64,000 nucleotides of DNA from JAACFF01 sp963701435 (lineage in GTDB: Bacteria > Chloroflexota > Anaerolineae > Promineifilales > Promineifilaceae), in NCBI GenBank assembly GCA_963701435.1, contig CAVPAL010000023.1, forward strand, positions 930,001 through 994,000, read 5' to 3'. Shown here in pieces: positions 51,530 through 60,862 of the stretch (the stretch's first letter is position 1; each line of letters opens with the position of its first letter). Under the pieces are notes generated by a model. That model was not told the DNA's origin. It saw nothing but the letters and a program-made list of their open reading frames with translations, and did no database searches. The position numbers were made by a program, and so were the translations under genes.

Positions 51530-51791
51530 TTCGGAGGCGTCTTTTGGAGAAGAGGCGGAAGAGGTCTTTGTGCATGCGCGTGACCCCTACCAACGCGTCG
51601 ATGCGATCCCCGGCGATCGACATATTCGCGTTGAAGTTGGCGGCGTGACGGTGGCCGAATCGAATCGAGCCACGCTGGTTTTTGAGACAAATTTACCCAC
51701 ACGCTACTATCTTCCGCCGGAGGATGTGAGCAGCAATTTGTTAGAGCCAACCCCGACGAGTACACAATGTCCGTATACAGCCTGGTCTTGA
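51530..51791 (+). pseudogene. Remnant of a DUF427 gene
   Basis: The frame encodes FVHARDPYQRVDAIPGDRHI, VEVGGVTVAESN, VFETNLPTRYYLPPEDV and LLEPTPTSTQCPY, which are the consecutive conserved blocks of DUF427 proteins. It then ends at TAWS instead of the usual GTASYWSV and the rest of the domain. The N-terminal half (normally about 90 residues) is missing and no start signal is visible, so this is a 5'- and 3'-truncated fragment. The rest of the 51408-51879 gap holds nothing else recognised. Confidence 0.8.
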
Positions 51792-51879
51792 TCCAAAAAT
51801 TTTGTTTTATCATGCAGTTTTCGGCCTCAACCGGTTTTCGTTTTGAGCATTCTCCTCCAGACAACGTACAATAGAGGGC

Positions 51880-53763
51880 ATGGATAAACGTGAAAAGCGA
51901 TTGTGGGCTTTACAGCGACAGGCGCAGCGGCTTGAAAACCGCTTAAATGCAATGTGCAGGCGCAGCGATCAACTTTCCCGCTGGCGCCTGCTCTCTTTTG
52001 TAGCGGCGCTGGTAATCAGCGGCGTGACATTGTGGATATGGGGGCCGCTTGTCTGGGTGGCGGCGACTCCTTTTTTGCTGGTTCCTTTTATTTTGACGGT
52101 ATATTGGCATCGTCAGGTGGATACGGCCGTATCTCGACACACGCTCTGGCGGCAAATAAAAACCACTCAAATCGGGCGCATGCAGCTTGATTGGGATTCC
52201 CTGCCGCCGGAAGCGCCTCTCACACCGCCGCCGCAGCATCCCTTTGCGCTTGATTTGGACCTTTTGGGCCAGCGTTCGATTCACCGGTTGCTAGATATCG
52301 CCGTAACGCGCGAGGGCAGCCAGCGGCTGGCCGCGTGGTTATTGGCGACACAGCCCGACCCTGACCAAACGCGGCGGCGCCAGAACAGCGTGCAGGAGCT
52401 GGAAACACTGCCCCGGCTGCGCGATCGTTTACAGCTTCGCGCCCGGCTGGTAATGGCAGAACCGGCTAACGCATCCGCGCGCCCGGCGGCAGATAGTTCC
52501 GCCTACCTTCGCTGGCCGGGACAACGTCTGCTGGATTGGCTGCACCAGCCGGATGATGGCCAATCACTGCGCCCGGTTTTGATTTTTCTGACAGCATTGT
52601 CACTGCTTAATTTAATCTTGTTGGGTTTGAATCTGGTGGGCTTATTGCCGCCGGTGTGGCTGGGAACATGGTTTTTTTATGCGGCGGTCGCGTTGAGCCA
52701 ATCGCGCAAGGTTGAGCCAGTTTTCCGCGATGCAGCGTTTCTGGCGGACAGCATCCGCACGCTCAACGCAGTATTTGATTTGCTGGAAACGACGCCGTTG
52801 ACCAACCAGCCGTGTTTACAAAAGCTTTGCGCCCCATTTTTGCAGGCAGATAAACGGCCGTCCCAACATCTAAAACGGGTCAACTGGATCGTCGCTGCGG
52901 CCGGCCTGCGCTTTAACCCAATGGTAGCGCTGTTGCTCAACGCCTTGATTCCCTGGGACATCTTTTTTGCATATCGCCTGAGCCAATTTAAACAGGGTCT
53001 CGGCAGTCTACTCCCGACCTGGCTGGATGTCTGGTTTGAACTGGAAGCGCTCAATAGTCTGGCAAATTTCCGCTATCTCAACCCACAAACGACTTACCCC
53101 ATTCTCGAAACAGATGTTTTGCACGCTCCACCTTTGCGTCTACAGGCTGTGGGGCATCCCCTGATTCCCACGGCAGAGCGGGTTTGTAATACCTTTACCG
53201 CCGATACGCTGGGGCAGGTCACCATCATCACCGGCTCAAACATGGCCGGTAAAAGTTCTTTTTTACGCGCAGTGGGCGTTAATATTTGTCTGGGATTAGC
53301 GGGCGGCCCGGTTTTGGCGCGTGAATTGCGTATGATTCCGCTGCGCCTGGCGGCTTCAATTACCGTAACCGATTCAGTCACGGATGGATTTTCATTTTTT
53401 TATGCGGAAGTGCGCCGTTTAAAAGATATTTTGGAACGACTGCAGCTGGAAACGGAATGGCCGCTGCTGTTTTTAATTGATGAAATATTTCGCGGAACAA
53501 ATAATCGTGAACGGTTGATCGGCAGTCAGGCCTATGTGCGCGCGATGGTCGGCGGGAAAGGTATTGGGATAATCGCAACCCATGATCTGGAGCTGGTGCG
53601 GCTGGAGGATGAAAGTCCCTGGATTCGTAATTTTCATTTTAGAGATGCAGTGGAAAACGGCCGTATGGTATTTGATTACAAATTACACCCGGGGCCGTGT
53701 CCCACTACCAATGCGCTTAAGATTATGCAGCTTGCGGGCTTGCCGGTCACTACTCGGTCGTAG
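51880..53763 (+). CDS. Membrane-anchored MutS-like ATPase
   Basis: A 627-residue protein with a coiled-coil N-terminus, two hydrophobic segments at about 37-75 and another pair at about 240-275, a MutS-core-like helical region, and a C-terminal MutS ABC ATPase: Walker A GSNMAGKSS (452-460), DSVTDGFSFFYAEVRRLKDIL, Walker B LLFLIDEIFRGTNNRER (D534, E535) and IIATHDLELV. The mismatch-recognition and connector domains of MutS are absent. This membrane MutS subgroup is widespread, but its job is unknown; it is not mismatch repair proper. A GAGGGC directly before ATG 51880 may serve as ribosome site. The stop overlaps the convergent lipoprotein gene by 14 bases. Confidence 0.88.
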   Translation: MDKREKRLWALQRQAQRLENRLNAMCRRSDQLSRWRLLSFVAALVISGVTLWIWGPLVWVAATPFLLVPFILTVYWHRQVDTAVSRHTLWRQIKTTQIGRMQLDWDSLPPEAPLTPPPQHPFALDLDLLGQRSIHRLLDIAVTREGSQRLAAWLLATQPDPDQTRRRQNSVQELETLPRLRDRLQLRARLVMAEPANASARPAADSSAYLRWPGQRLLDWLHQPDDGQSLRPVLIFLTALSLLNLILLGLNLVGLLPPVWLGTWFFYAAVALSQSRKVEPVFRDAAFLADSIRTLNAVFDLLETTPLTNQPCLQKLCAPFLQADKRPSQHLKRVNWIVAAAGLRFNPMVALLLNALIPWDIFFAYRLSQFKQGLGSLLPTWLDVWFELEALNSLANFRYLNPQTTYPILETDVLHAPPLRLQAVGHPLIPTAERVCNTFTADTLGQVTIITGSNMAGKSSFLRAVGVNICLGLAGGPVLARELRMIPLRLAASITVTDSVTDGFSFFYAEVRRLKDILERLQLETEWPLLFLIDEIFRGTNNRERLIGSQAYVRAMVGGKGIGIIATHDLELVRLEDESPWIRNFHFRDAVENGRMVFDYKLHPGPCPTTNALKIMQLAGLPVTTRS

Positions 53764-54358
53764 GTGAAACCGGGCTGACGCCTTTAGGCGGATCTTCGCA
53801 CAGGACAAAGCTGCCATTTTGTCGCACACGGTAATCGATTGTTTCTCCATCTGCTTCCAATACAATCCATGTGCCTTCCACCAGCGCCTGGGTATACATC
53901 ATGCCTGGCTGCGGGCATCCCAGGGAACCATCCCGCCAGACGGTTGATTGAGCCTTGATTATGTTAATCTCTTCAGGGGCCACACCCGTTAATTCGGCTG
54001 TAAGTTGGATGGCCTGATCGATCAGAGCCTCATTTTTGTCAAATTTTAAATTGTCCATATCGACGTCTTTCAAAGCGTCATCAACTTGCGTTGTTTGCTC
54101 GGTTGGGTTTTCAGGTAACAGTCCCGGTGTGGTTTCAATAGAATCAGTCATCGTCGTCGTATTGTTTTCCTCTATCGTTGCTAAACTAGATTCCGAAGCT
54201 CCGGTTGGCGGCACGGCCGTTTCCGTGGGCGCTGTGGTTGCGGTGGGTACGGCCGTTTCTGTATTTGCGGGTGATGCCGCCGGAACGGCCGTTGTTGAAC
54301 AGGCGCTCAAGATCAAAACCAGACAAATAAATAAACCCCGGGCCACAAATAATTTCAT
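53750..54358 (-). CDS. Lipoprotein with Thr-rich linker and small C-terminal domain
   Basis: A 202-residue lipoprotein: signal peptide with lipobox LILSAC, a Thr/Ala/Pro-rich linker containing three ACGGCCGT octamers (54213, 54249, 54285 region), then a C-terminal domain of about 95 residues with STVWRDGSLGCPQPGMMYTQALVEG and DYRVRQNGSFVLC. The last part resembles small domains in exported Chloroflexota and cyanobacterial proteins, of unknown function. AGGAG precedes ATG 54358. No other function can be read. Confidence 0.75.
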   Translation of the reverse strand: MKLFVARGLFICLVLILSACSTTAVPAASPANTETAVPTATTAPTETAVPPTGASESSLATIEENNTTTMTDSIETTPGLLPENPTEQTTQVDDALKDVDMDNLKFDKNEALIDQAIQLTAELTGVAPEEINIIKAQSTVWRDGSLGCPQPGMMYTQALVEGTWIVLEADGETIDYRVRQNGSFVLCEDPPKGVSPVSPTTE

Positions 54359-54473
54359 TTCCAACTCCTTTAGATAATGTTGACGATAAGCGAAATCCAC
54401 TCAATAGACGTCTAAATTTATGTGCAGGTTCCCCAGGAGCTTAAAGAGTAACGGCCCACAAACTGGTGTAAAT

Positions 54474-54510
54474 CTATAAAACAAACCCCTCGCCAGGCAA
54501 GGGGTTTGTT
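54474..54510 (-). terminator. Intrinsic terminator after the 54535-55122 gene
   Basis: AACAAACCCCT / AGGGGTTTGTT (54480-54490 with 54500-54510) with a 9-base loop; on the minus strand the stem runs into TTTTATAG. Confidence 0.8.
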
Positions 54511-54534
54511 ATCAAAACTTCCATCGCAGCGCTT

Positions 54535-55122
54535 TCAGCAACCAATTTCCGGTTGACCATACAAATACCAGTAGGTCTCCTGAGGATACGCCGCTTGCCA
54601 AACCGGTTCCCATAAGAAGTCACCTACCTGCCAGCAAGTGCGCAGTTTTTTATCGAAAGAGTCCATCTCGCGCACAATTTGATCCTCAAGGCGGTAAGGA
54701 TCCATTTGCAGCTTCTTCATCATACTTTCGATAACGACCCGGATATCAACAATGCCGCTGTAATGATGTTTATCTGCGGCCACTTTACTGGTCAAATCTC
54801 GTAAATAACCTGACCATTCACTGATACGCATGCGTAATTCCTGATGCGTTCGCGTTTCAAAACGCACAACCTTTTCAATGAGCGCCGCATCAAATTTTCC
54901 CCTTGCTGCCATAAGTCGCGTCCGATCACCATTGGTCAATTTCGCTTCTACCGCCGTCAACCGGTCCTGCCGCATCAAATAGCCGCCAATCGTCAATTTT
55001 GGCATATTGACTCTGGGAAGCGTGAAAGACTTTGCATCGCTTACAAGGTAATTCTTCATGTTTTCAGCCATTGCTTCCAGAATCATTAGATCATTTTTTA
55101 AAATCACTTGTTCATCGCTCAT
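54535..55122 (-). CDS. Hypothetical helical protein
   Basis: A 195-residue soluble, mainly helical protein with no recognised domain. It carries VNMPKLTIGGYLMRQDRL, LEDQIVREMDSFDKKLRTCW and a C-terminal YWYLYGQPEIGC. ATG 55122 has GGAG 7 bases upstream; the longer frame (55320) lacks protein-like sequence. The 55123-55403 gap upstream has only a small hairpin (AACAAGCTTTCGGGAAGCTGTT near 55290-55311), similar to the CTGGAAGCT elements at 43-45 kb. Confidence 0.65.
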   Translation of the reverse strand: MSDEQVILKNDLMILEAMAENMKNYLVSDAKSFTLPRVNMPKLTIGGYLMRQDRLTAVEAKLTNGDRTRLMAARGKFDAALIEKVVRFETRTHQELRMRISEWSGYLRDLTSKVAADKHHYSGIVDIRVVIESMMKKLQMDPYRLEDQIVREMDSFDKKLRTCWQVGDFLWEPVWQAAYPQETYWYLYGQPEIGC

Positions 55123-55403
55123 GGTTTCTCTCCAATCACTTCGGAAAACCGCGTTGATAATTTGATATCGCTGTAAACCTGCTCCGGGATTTGCGCCAAA
55201 GGCCCGGCTCCGCTTACTAATATAATAAATGTTTCCATCGTCAATGTCACGTACTTTCGAAGAGTGAGGCGGTTCCAAAGTCGTTGGTGAACAAGCTTTC
55301 GGGAAGCTGTTACAAATCATTTCATCTTAACCTTCCGTAAGCATCGAGAATCAACGCTTTTGAGAATGTTGGCTAATATGCCCCCCTCAAATACAATCAG
55401 TCC

Positions 55404-55907
55404 ATGCAAATTGGAGTACTCTCAGATACGCACAATCATGTTGGTAATTTACTAAAGGCGCTGCGCATCTTTCGAGATGCAGACATTACCACCCTGATTC
55501 ACTGTGGGGATATGGCCAATGTGTCAACCGCCCGGCAAATGCAAGGCTTTAATGTCATCTACGTCAGCGGCAACAGCGACAGCTCGCCTGAAGCCATTAA
55601 AGACGCCATCTGGCTGCTTAATCCGCACCATAATGAAATTGGCGACCTTTACACAGGCGAATTGGCCGGCGTCAAAATTGCCGCTGCGCATGGACACCGC
55701 GCGCATGAATTAGAAAAACTGATAAAGTCAGGACGTTATGCGTTTGTGTTTCATGGCCACACACATCGCCAACGTGACGAGCGTATCAAAAAGACGCGCA
55801 TCATCAATCCGGGCGCGCTGGGCGGCGCGCGCTATGAACCACGCTCGCTCGCAATAGTTGATTTAGGCGCGAATGCGGTTGAGTTTATTCCTGTTTCTGA
55901 CTTTTGA
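55404..55907 (+). CDS. YfcE-type metallophosphoesterase
   Basis: A 167-residue calcineurin-like phosphodiesterase. The di-metal motifs are complete: SDTHNHVGN (D-x-H), HCGDM (GD), VSGNSD (GN), AAHGHR and FHGHTHRQ, and the usual closing INPGALGGAR. Related enzymes hydrolyse phosphodiesters in vitro; the physiological substrate is unknown. The sugar epimerase gene follows after 19 bases. Confidence 0.9.
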   Translation: MQIGVLSDTHNHVGNLLKALRIFRDADITTLIHCGDMANVSTARQMQGFNVIYVSGNSDSSPEAIKDAIWLLNPHHNEIGDLYTGELAGVKIAAAHGHRAHELEKLIKSGRYAFVFHGHTHRQRDERIKKTRIINPGALGGARYEPRSLAIVDLGANAVEFIPVSDF

Positions 55908-55926
55908 TTCACAAGGTTAAATTGTT

Positions 55927-56877
55927 ATGCATTTTTTAGTTACTGGGGGAGCCGGTTTTTTGGGTTCTGCTCTGGCAAACAGGCTGGCGGCAGCCAATCA
56001 TGAAGTGAATGTGTTGGATGATTTGAGTAACGGCCGTAACGAGCATCTGCTGCCGTCCGTCAACTTTGTGCAGGGCGACATTGATAACATCCCCCTGCTT
56101 TGGTCGCTGCTGCATGATGTGGACTGTGTCTACCATCTCGCCGCGCGTGTTTCTGTGGCGCAATCAATTCTGCACCCACGCGATTATAATCGTGTCAACG
56201 TTGGCGGCACGGTCAGTTTGATGGAAGCGATGCGCGACACCGGTGTGCAGCGGGTTGTTTTTACCTCTTCAGGAGCTGTATACGGCCGTCAAGCGCATAA
56301 GCCCGTTCAGGAAGAAGCCGCTCCGCAGCCGGACTCTCCCTACGCAGTCAGCAAGTGGGCCGCCGAACAATACATTCATACCATTGGTGAGCTGTGGGGC
56401 TTGGAAACCGTGGCCCTGCGCATATTTAACGCCTATGGCCCGCGCCAAAGCTTGCCCCTTTCACATGCCCCGGTTGTGCCGCGTTTCTTACAACAGGCGC
56501 TCACCGGCGGCTCCGTCGTGCTATTTGGCGACGGCGCCCAAACGCGAGACTTTGTCTACGTAGCCGATGTCGTCAATGCGCTCATTTCTGCCGCCACGGC
56601 AGAGAGCGTCAATCGCAGCGTGATCAATATTGGTAGTGGACAGGAAACAAGCATCAATGAATTGGTAGACCAGATTGAGCACGTCACCGGCCAAAAAATC
56701 AACCGTATCTTCAACCAGGCCAAGCCGGGCGGCGTCCCCCGGCTGGTCGCCGACATCGGCCGCGCCCGGACCTTGTTGGATTTTGTTCCGCGAACGAGCT
56801 TGGCCGAAGGGTTAGAATGCATCCTGGCCGAAGATGCACGTTTTCGAAAAAACACGGCTGAAACGACGCCTGCCTGA
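55927..56877 (+). CDS. NAD-dependent sugar-nucleotide epimerase/dehydratase (GalE-like)
   Basis: A 316-residue extended short-chain dehydrogenase. It has the Rossmann motif FLVTGGAGFLGSALA, DDLSNGRNEHL, the loop VYHLAARVSV, TSSGAVYG and the catalytic YAVSKWAAEQY (Tyr/Lys), followed by RIFNAYGPRQ. The pattern fits UDP-glucose 4-epimerase-like enzymes; epimerase versus dehydratase cannot be decided. AAGG lies 11 bases before ATG 55927. It may supply sugar donors for the surface glycosylation suggested by the GT39 genes. Confidence 0.88.
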   Translation: MHFLVTGGAGFLGSALANRLAAANHEVNVLDDLSNGRNEHLLPSVNFVQGDIDNIPLLWSLLHDVDCVYHLAARVSVAQSILHPRDYNRVNVGGTVSLMEAMRDTGVQRVVFTSSGAVYGRQAHKPVQEEAAPQPDSPYAVSKWAAEQYIHTIGELWGLETVALRIFNAYGPRQSLPLSHAPVVPRFLQQALTGGSVVLFGDGAQTRDFVYVADVVNALISAATAESVNRSVINIGSGQETSINELVDQIEHVTGQKINRIFNQAKPGGVPRLVADIGRARTLLDFVPRTSLAEGLECILAEDARFRKNTAETTPA

Positions 56878-56879
56878 AG

Positions 56880-56919
56880 ATTAAAAACAAAAAGCGTCAA
56901 AACAAAAATGTTTTGACGC
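56880..56919. terminator. Terminator for tRNA-Leu, also usable by the epimerase gene
   Basis: Perfect 10-bp stem GCGTCAAAAC / GTTTTGACGC (56894-56903 with 56910-56919). On the minus strand it is followed by TTTTTGTTTTTAA after the tRNA gene. It begins just after the epimerase stop. Confidence 0.88.
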
Positions 56920-56922
56920 CGA

Positions 56923-57005
56923 TGCCCAGGAGAGGACTCGAACCTCCACGCCCGTAAGAGCACAGGCCCTCAACCTGCTGCGTATGCCAATTCCGCCACC
57001 TGGGC
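56923..57005 (-). tRNA. tRNA-Leu (GAG)
   Basis: An 83-nt cloverleaf with acceptor GCCCAGG / CCTGGGC plus discriminator A, D-arm GGCGGAATTGGCA, anticodon stem GCAGG / CCTGT around loop TTGAGGG (anticodon GAG at 56969-56971), a long variable arm typical of tRNA-Leu, and GGTTCGAGTCC in the T-arm. CCA is not encoded. It decodes CUC/CUU. Confidence 0.95.
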
Positions 57006-57076
57006 TTGATGAAGTGTAATTATAACGTCTGGCACAATGCTGTCAATAATCTTAAGAACAGAGAAGAGGAAAACAA

Positions 57077-58495
57077 ATGAGCACAACATCTACCCCAAAT
57101 TCGCCAACTGCGTTAAGAAATCGCATCGTAGGCATTGATCGTCAGGCGCCCCTATTAGACGGCAGCCTGACCACTTATATTAACTTGGACAATGCCGCCA
57201 GCACGCCTGCGCTGACCGATGTGGCAGACGCAATTAACCGCTTTTTGCCTTATTATTCCAGCGTACATCGTGGTACCGGTTTTAAATCCCGTCTCAGTAC
57301 AGTTGCCTATGACCAGGCGCATGAAATAATCGGCCGTTTCGTGGGAGCCAATCTGGAGACCAACACCGTTATTTTTGGCAAGAACAGCACCGAGGCTCTG
57401 AACAAGCTCGCCTACCGCGTGCCCATGGAGCCGGACTCGGTCATTATTTCCACCCAAATGGAGCATCACTCCAACGATCTGCCCTGGCGGGCGCGCGGGC
57501 AGGTTGTACACATTCACGCCACCCCAGAAGGACGTTTTGATGAAGCTGATTTTGATGCCCAACTGGCAAAATATGGGGAGCGCATTGCGTTAGTCACCGT
57601 CACGGGCGCCTCTAACGTCAGCGGTTTTTTGCAGCCCATTCACCGGCTGGCGCGCAAAGCCCACGCCGTTGGGGCGCCAATCCTGGTTGACGCTGCGCAG
57701 CTTGCCCCCCATCGCCGCGTCGATATGAAAGCAGATGATGATCCGGAACATCTCGATTTTGTGGTTTTGTCGGCCCACAAAATGTATGCGCCTTTCGGAA
57801 CCGGCGCACTGATTGGTCCCAAAGCGTTTTTTTTGCAAAGTCCGCCAGAATATCGCGGCGGCGGTACCGTCGATGTGGTAACGCTGGAAGATGTCGCCTG
57901 GGCCGGCATGCCCGATCGAGATGAGGCCGGCAGTCCCAATGTCGTTGGCGCCGTCGCCATGGCGGTCGCAGCGCAAACGCTCATGGACGTTGGTATGGAT
58001 CATATTGCCGCCCATGAAGAAGAGTTGATTGCATACAGCTTGAAGCGGCTGGCGCAGGTGCCAGGAGTTAAAATCTATGGCGAAACGGAACCGACTAAAG
58101 CGCATGAAAAAGTAGGCGTTATTCCATTTAACCTGGAAGGCGTTTCCCATTTCTTGTTGTCTGCCATATTGGGGTACGAAGGCGGGATTGGCGTGCGCAG
58201 CGGCTGCTTTTGTGCACATCCTTATGTGGTGCATTTACTGCAGTTGAACGGGCGGGAAGCGGAAACCTGGCGTGAACAGCTTTTGGCAGGCAATAAATCC
58301 AACATGCCAGGCATGGTGCGCATGAGTTTTGGCTGTTACAACAATACAGAGGATATTGATCGTCTTGTAGCCATGTTAGAACGCGTCGCGCGAGGCGATT
58401 ACGAAGGAAATTATCAACTGGACGTTAAAACAGGCGAGTATACTCCGATCAATTTTGAGGAACCCCTGGTCAACTATTTTCAATTGATTGTGTAG
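57077..58495 (+). CDS. SufS/CsdB-like cysteine desulfurase (class V aminotransferase)
   Basis: A 472-residue PLP enzyme. It has the start of the fold INLDNAASTPA, FGKNSTEALNKLAY, MEHHSNDLPW, VDAAQLAPHRRVDM, the PLP-lysine site LSAHKMYAPFGTGALIG, and the sulfur-acceptor region GVRSGCFCAHPYV, where the family places its catalytic Cys. It is longer than SufS (about 410) owing to a C-terminal extension. No suf genes lie nearby, so its partner (sulfur or selenium transfer) is unknown; a selenocysteine-lyase-like role would suit the selenium genes here but is speculative. GAGG lies 7 bases before ATG 57077. A terminator follows at 58564. Confidence 0.87.
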   Translation: MSTTSTPNSPTALRNRIVGIDRQAPLLDGSLTTYINLDNAASTPALTDVADAINRFLPYYSSVHRGTGFKSRLSTVAYDQAHEIIGRFVGANLETNTVIFGKNSTEALNKLAYRVPMEPDSVIISTQMEHHSNDLPWRARGQVVHIHATPEGRFDEADFDAQLAKYGERIALVTVTGASNVSGFLQPIHRLARKAHAVGAPILVDAAQLAPHRRVDMKADDDPEHLDFVVLSAHKMYAPFGTGALIGPKAFFLQSPPEYRGGGTVDVVTLEDVAWAGMPDRDEAGSPNVVGAVAMAVAAQTLMDVGMDHIAAHEEELIAYSLKRLAQVPGVKIYGETEPTKAHEKVGVIPFNLEGVSHFLLSAILGYEGGIGVRSGCFCAHPYVVHLLQLNGREAETWREQLLAGNKSNMPGMVRMSFGCYNNTEDIDRLVAMLERVARGDYEGNYQLDVKTGEYTPINFEEPLVNYFQLIV

Positions 58496-58563
58496 AAATT
58501 AACAGTATCCTGATCCTATTTGACAAACCAGCAGCGCAGGGGAAAATTGATGTGAATTTTGAG

Positions 58564-58600
58564 ACCCTTAGGGTGTGGATGTCCCTAAGGGTTTATTCTT
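58564..58600 (+). terminator. Intrinsic terminator after the desulfurase gene
   Basis: ACCCTTAGGG / CCCTAAGGGT (58564-58573 with 58583-58592) is followed by TTATTCTT, 70 bases past the desulfurase stop. Confidence 0.8.
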
Positions 58601-58613
58601 GTAGGTAATTCGC

Positions 58614-59816
58614 ATGAAAAATTGGTTTATTGTTATTTTTTTGCTCACGCTCTTATTGGCAGCCTGTGGCGGTGAAAACCCAACACCGGTTCCACCACCG
58701 CCGACAACCAATACGCCTGAACTTGCCGCAATGCCGACGGCGACAACGGCCGTTCCTACACTAGAACCCACTACGGGGCCGCCTCCTACAGTAGCGCCGC
58801 TGCCCACCAGCACAACCGAACCATCGGTTTCCGTGAATGAAGGCATTGTCTTGCAAAAGCCAGAGGATTTTGGCGCAAACCGCAACCCGCTGACGGGCGA
58901 ACTCGTTGAAAATCCCGAGAATCTGCAGCAACGGCCGTTAAACGTCAAAATTTCCAACGCGCCGGCCAACTTCACGCGTCCTCAATCAGGGCTGAATGAC
59001 GCCGATTGGGTCTTTGAACATACCGCCGAAGGCAACCTGACCCGCTTCACCGCTATTTTTTATGGCAAAAATCCAACTCGTATTGGTCCTATCCGCAGCG
59101 CGCGTCTGATTGATGTTGAGCTGCCGGCGATGTTTGACGCTGCACTGATTTACTCCGGTTCCAGCGAAGGGGTGCGGCAAAAATTGCAAAATTCTGATTT
59201 CAGCCAGCGTATTCTATACGGCTGGGAGCCGGGCTACTATCGCACCGGTGAAAATAAACCGTATGAGCATACGCTTTATGGCAATCCGGTGCAGCTCAGA
59301 GAGACTCTGGCCCAAAAAGAGCAAAATACGCCGCCCAATTTTGTAACCTACAATGCTTTCTCCGATGTACCGCCCACCGGCGGAACGCCAACAAGTGAAG
59401 TCGCAATTGATTACAACTGGACTTATGTGGTTTGGACGTATGACGCCGGAAACGGCCGTTACTGGCGCTGGGCGGATGGACAACCGCATGCTGATGGTAA
59501 TACACTGGAACAAGTAAACGCCGCCAACGTTGTTATCATGTCACCCTTCCATATATTTGATCCCGACATTTGTGAACAAATAAACGCCAACGGTACCTGC
59601 GCCAGCCTCTCTGTGGAAATTCAGCTTTGGGGCAGCGGGCCTGCGACTGTGCTGCGTGACGGGCAGCGTTATGATGTCACCTGGCATCGAGAAGGCCGCA
59701 ATGATATGCTCACATTCACCGACAGCGCCGGCAATCCATTCCCGCTGAAAATCGGCAATACGTGGGTGCAGTTAGTGCCTACCTGGCTGGAAAATCCGGC
59801 TACCTATTCCGAATAA
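58614..59816 (+). CDS. DUF3048 (YerB-like) lipoprotein
   Basis: A 400-residue surface lipoprotein with lipobox LLLAAC, a Pro/Thr-rich linker (about 25-75), then a DUF3048 domain: NPLTGELVENPENLQQRPLNVKISN, SGLNDADWVFEHTAEGNLTRFTAIF, PTRIGPIRSARLIDVEL and the C-terminal half with YDVTWHREGRNDMLTF. Bacillus YerB and relatives have no firm function and may bind cell-wall polymers. It starts at ATG 58614 with TAGGT 7 bases upstream, right after the terminator of the preceding gene. Confidence 0.88.
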   Translation: MKNWFIVIFLLTLLLAACGGENPTPVPPPPTTNTPELAAMPTATTAVPTLEPTTGPPPTVAPLPTSTTEPSVSVNEGIVLQKPEDFGANRNPLTGELVENPENLQQRPLNVKISNAPANFTRPQSGLNDADWVFEHTAEGNLTRFTAIFYGKNPTRIGPIRSARLIDVELPAMFDAALIYSGSSEGVRQKLQNSDFSQRILYGWEPGYYRTGENKPYEHTLYGNPVQLRETLAQKEQNTPPNFVTYNAFSDVPPTGGTPTSEVAIDYNWTYVVWTYDAGNGRYWRWADGQPHADGNTLEQVNAANVVIMSPFHIFDPDICEQINANGTCASLSVEIQLWGSGPATVLRDGQRYDVTWHREGRNDMLTFTDSAGNPFPLKIGNTWVQLVPTWLENPATYSE

Positions 59817-59823
59817 TTGAGCA

Positions 59824-60816
59824 CTATTTCGCATCTGTCAGATTATTGAGCGGCTGGTTCTGGCGTTGAGCTTCGGTGTCATTGGTGACTAAAATCCAAA
59901 TAGCGGCGCCATCCGGGCGTTCGTAATCATAATTATTGAGCGTCCCCGTGTAGAGATCGATCTTATGCGGCCCTTCTGTAACAGCTACATCGTTGATACG
60001 AATTTTCATATTCAGGTCGGGAACAAAAATCGTCGAACCCACCGGCAGCAAAAAGCCATCATCTTCGCGGTAAGTGATTGCGCCGGTCTTAAAAGGCACG
60101 CTGCACGTCATATTGCCGGCCAATGGATGCCCATCACACTTGCTGTGGGGTGTAATCACATATCGAAAGGGCGCCAATCCACGCTTGACGGGCGGTCTGG
60201 TTTCGGCATATTCTAATAGATCGCCATTCGGTAATTTCCCGGCCCCTTGATAGGCCGTTTGCTCTAAAAATTGGCGCGGCAGTGGTTCAATGCCCGGCAG
60301 CGGCTGGTCATCAAGGCCATACGGCCGTTCTTTTTCGCCTTCATCCGGGCTGTCTGCAGCGCTGTAGGTGTAGGTAATGTAATGCGTAACGGGGATATCG
60401 GTAGCATACAGTTCCCAACGCCAACCCCGCGGTGCAGGCGGCAAATTGGAGGGGGTTGGTAAAGTGGTCGCCGTGGCCGCAAGAGTAACTGTTGGCGAAC
60501 TGGTTGGGGTTGATGTGTGAGTGGGTCGCGCGGTTGCCGTGGTTGTGGAGATTGGATTATGTGTGGATGTGGTTACGGCCGTTTCCGTCAGCGTAGATGA
60601 AGCGCGCGGCGCAGGCGTATTTGAGGCTGTCGCTTCCTCTGTAATCAGTGCAGTGGTTGGTTTTAGGGTTGGTGTGGCGGACACGGCCGTTAACTGGTTC
60701 ACGCTGGCTAAATCTGCACTCTGTGGCAAACATCCTGCTGCGATCATAACCACCCCAACAAGGCAGAACAGGGCGCCGGGGATGCGCAGGAACGCCAATG
60801 TAAGATTTAACCGCAT
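59824..60816 (-). CDS. Exported protein with Thr-rich linker and 3D-like domain
   Basis: A 330-residue envelope protein: hydrophobic N-terminus ending in MIAAGC (lipobox-like), a Thr/Ser/Pro/Ala linker of about 100 residues, then a domain with GFLLPVGSTIFVPDLNMKIRINDV and VTEGPHKIDLYTG. That layout resembles 3D/RlpA-type double-psi barrels, which act on or bind cell-wall glycan; the three conserved Asp of the 3D domain are not all obvious, so this is only a likeness. It converges with the DUF3048 gene, leaving 7 bases. Confidence 0.7.
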   Translation of the reverse strand: MRLNLTLAFLRIPGALFCLVGVVMIAAGCLPQSADLASVNQLTAVSATPTLKPTTALITEEATASNTPAPRASSTLTETAVTTSTHNPISTTTATARPTHTSTPTSSPTVTLAATATTLPTPSNLPPAPRGWRWELYATDIPVTHYITYTYSAADSPDEGEKERPYGLDDQPLPGIEPLPRQFLEQTAYQGAGKLPNGDLLEYAETRPPVKRGLAPFRYVITPHSKCDGHPLAGNMTCSVPFKTGAITYREDDGFLLPVGSTIFVPDLNMKIRINDVAVTEGPHKIDLYTGTLNNYDYERPDGAAIWILVTNDTEAQRQNQPLNNLTDAK

Positions 60817-60862
60817 AAACGCAATTATACCGTAAACGGCCGTGTCCAGCCCTCTATAATGT

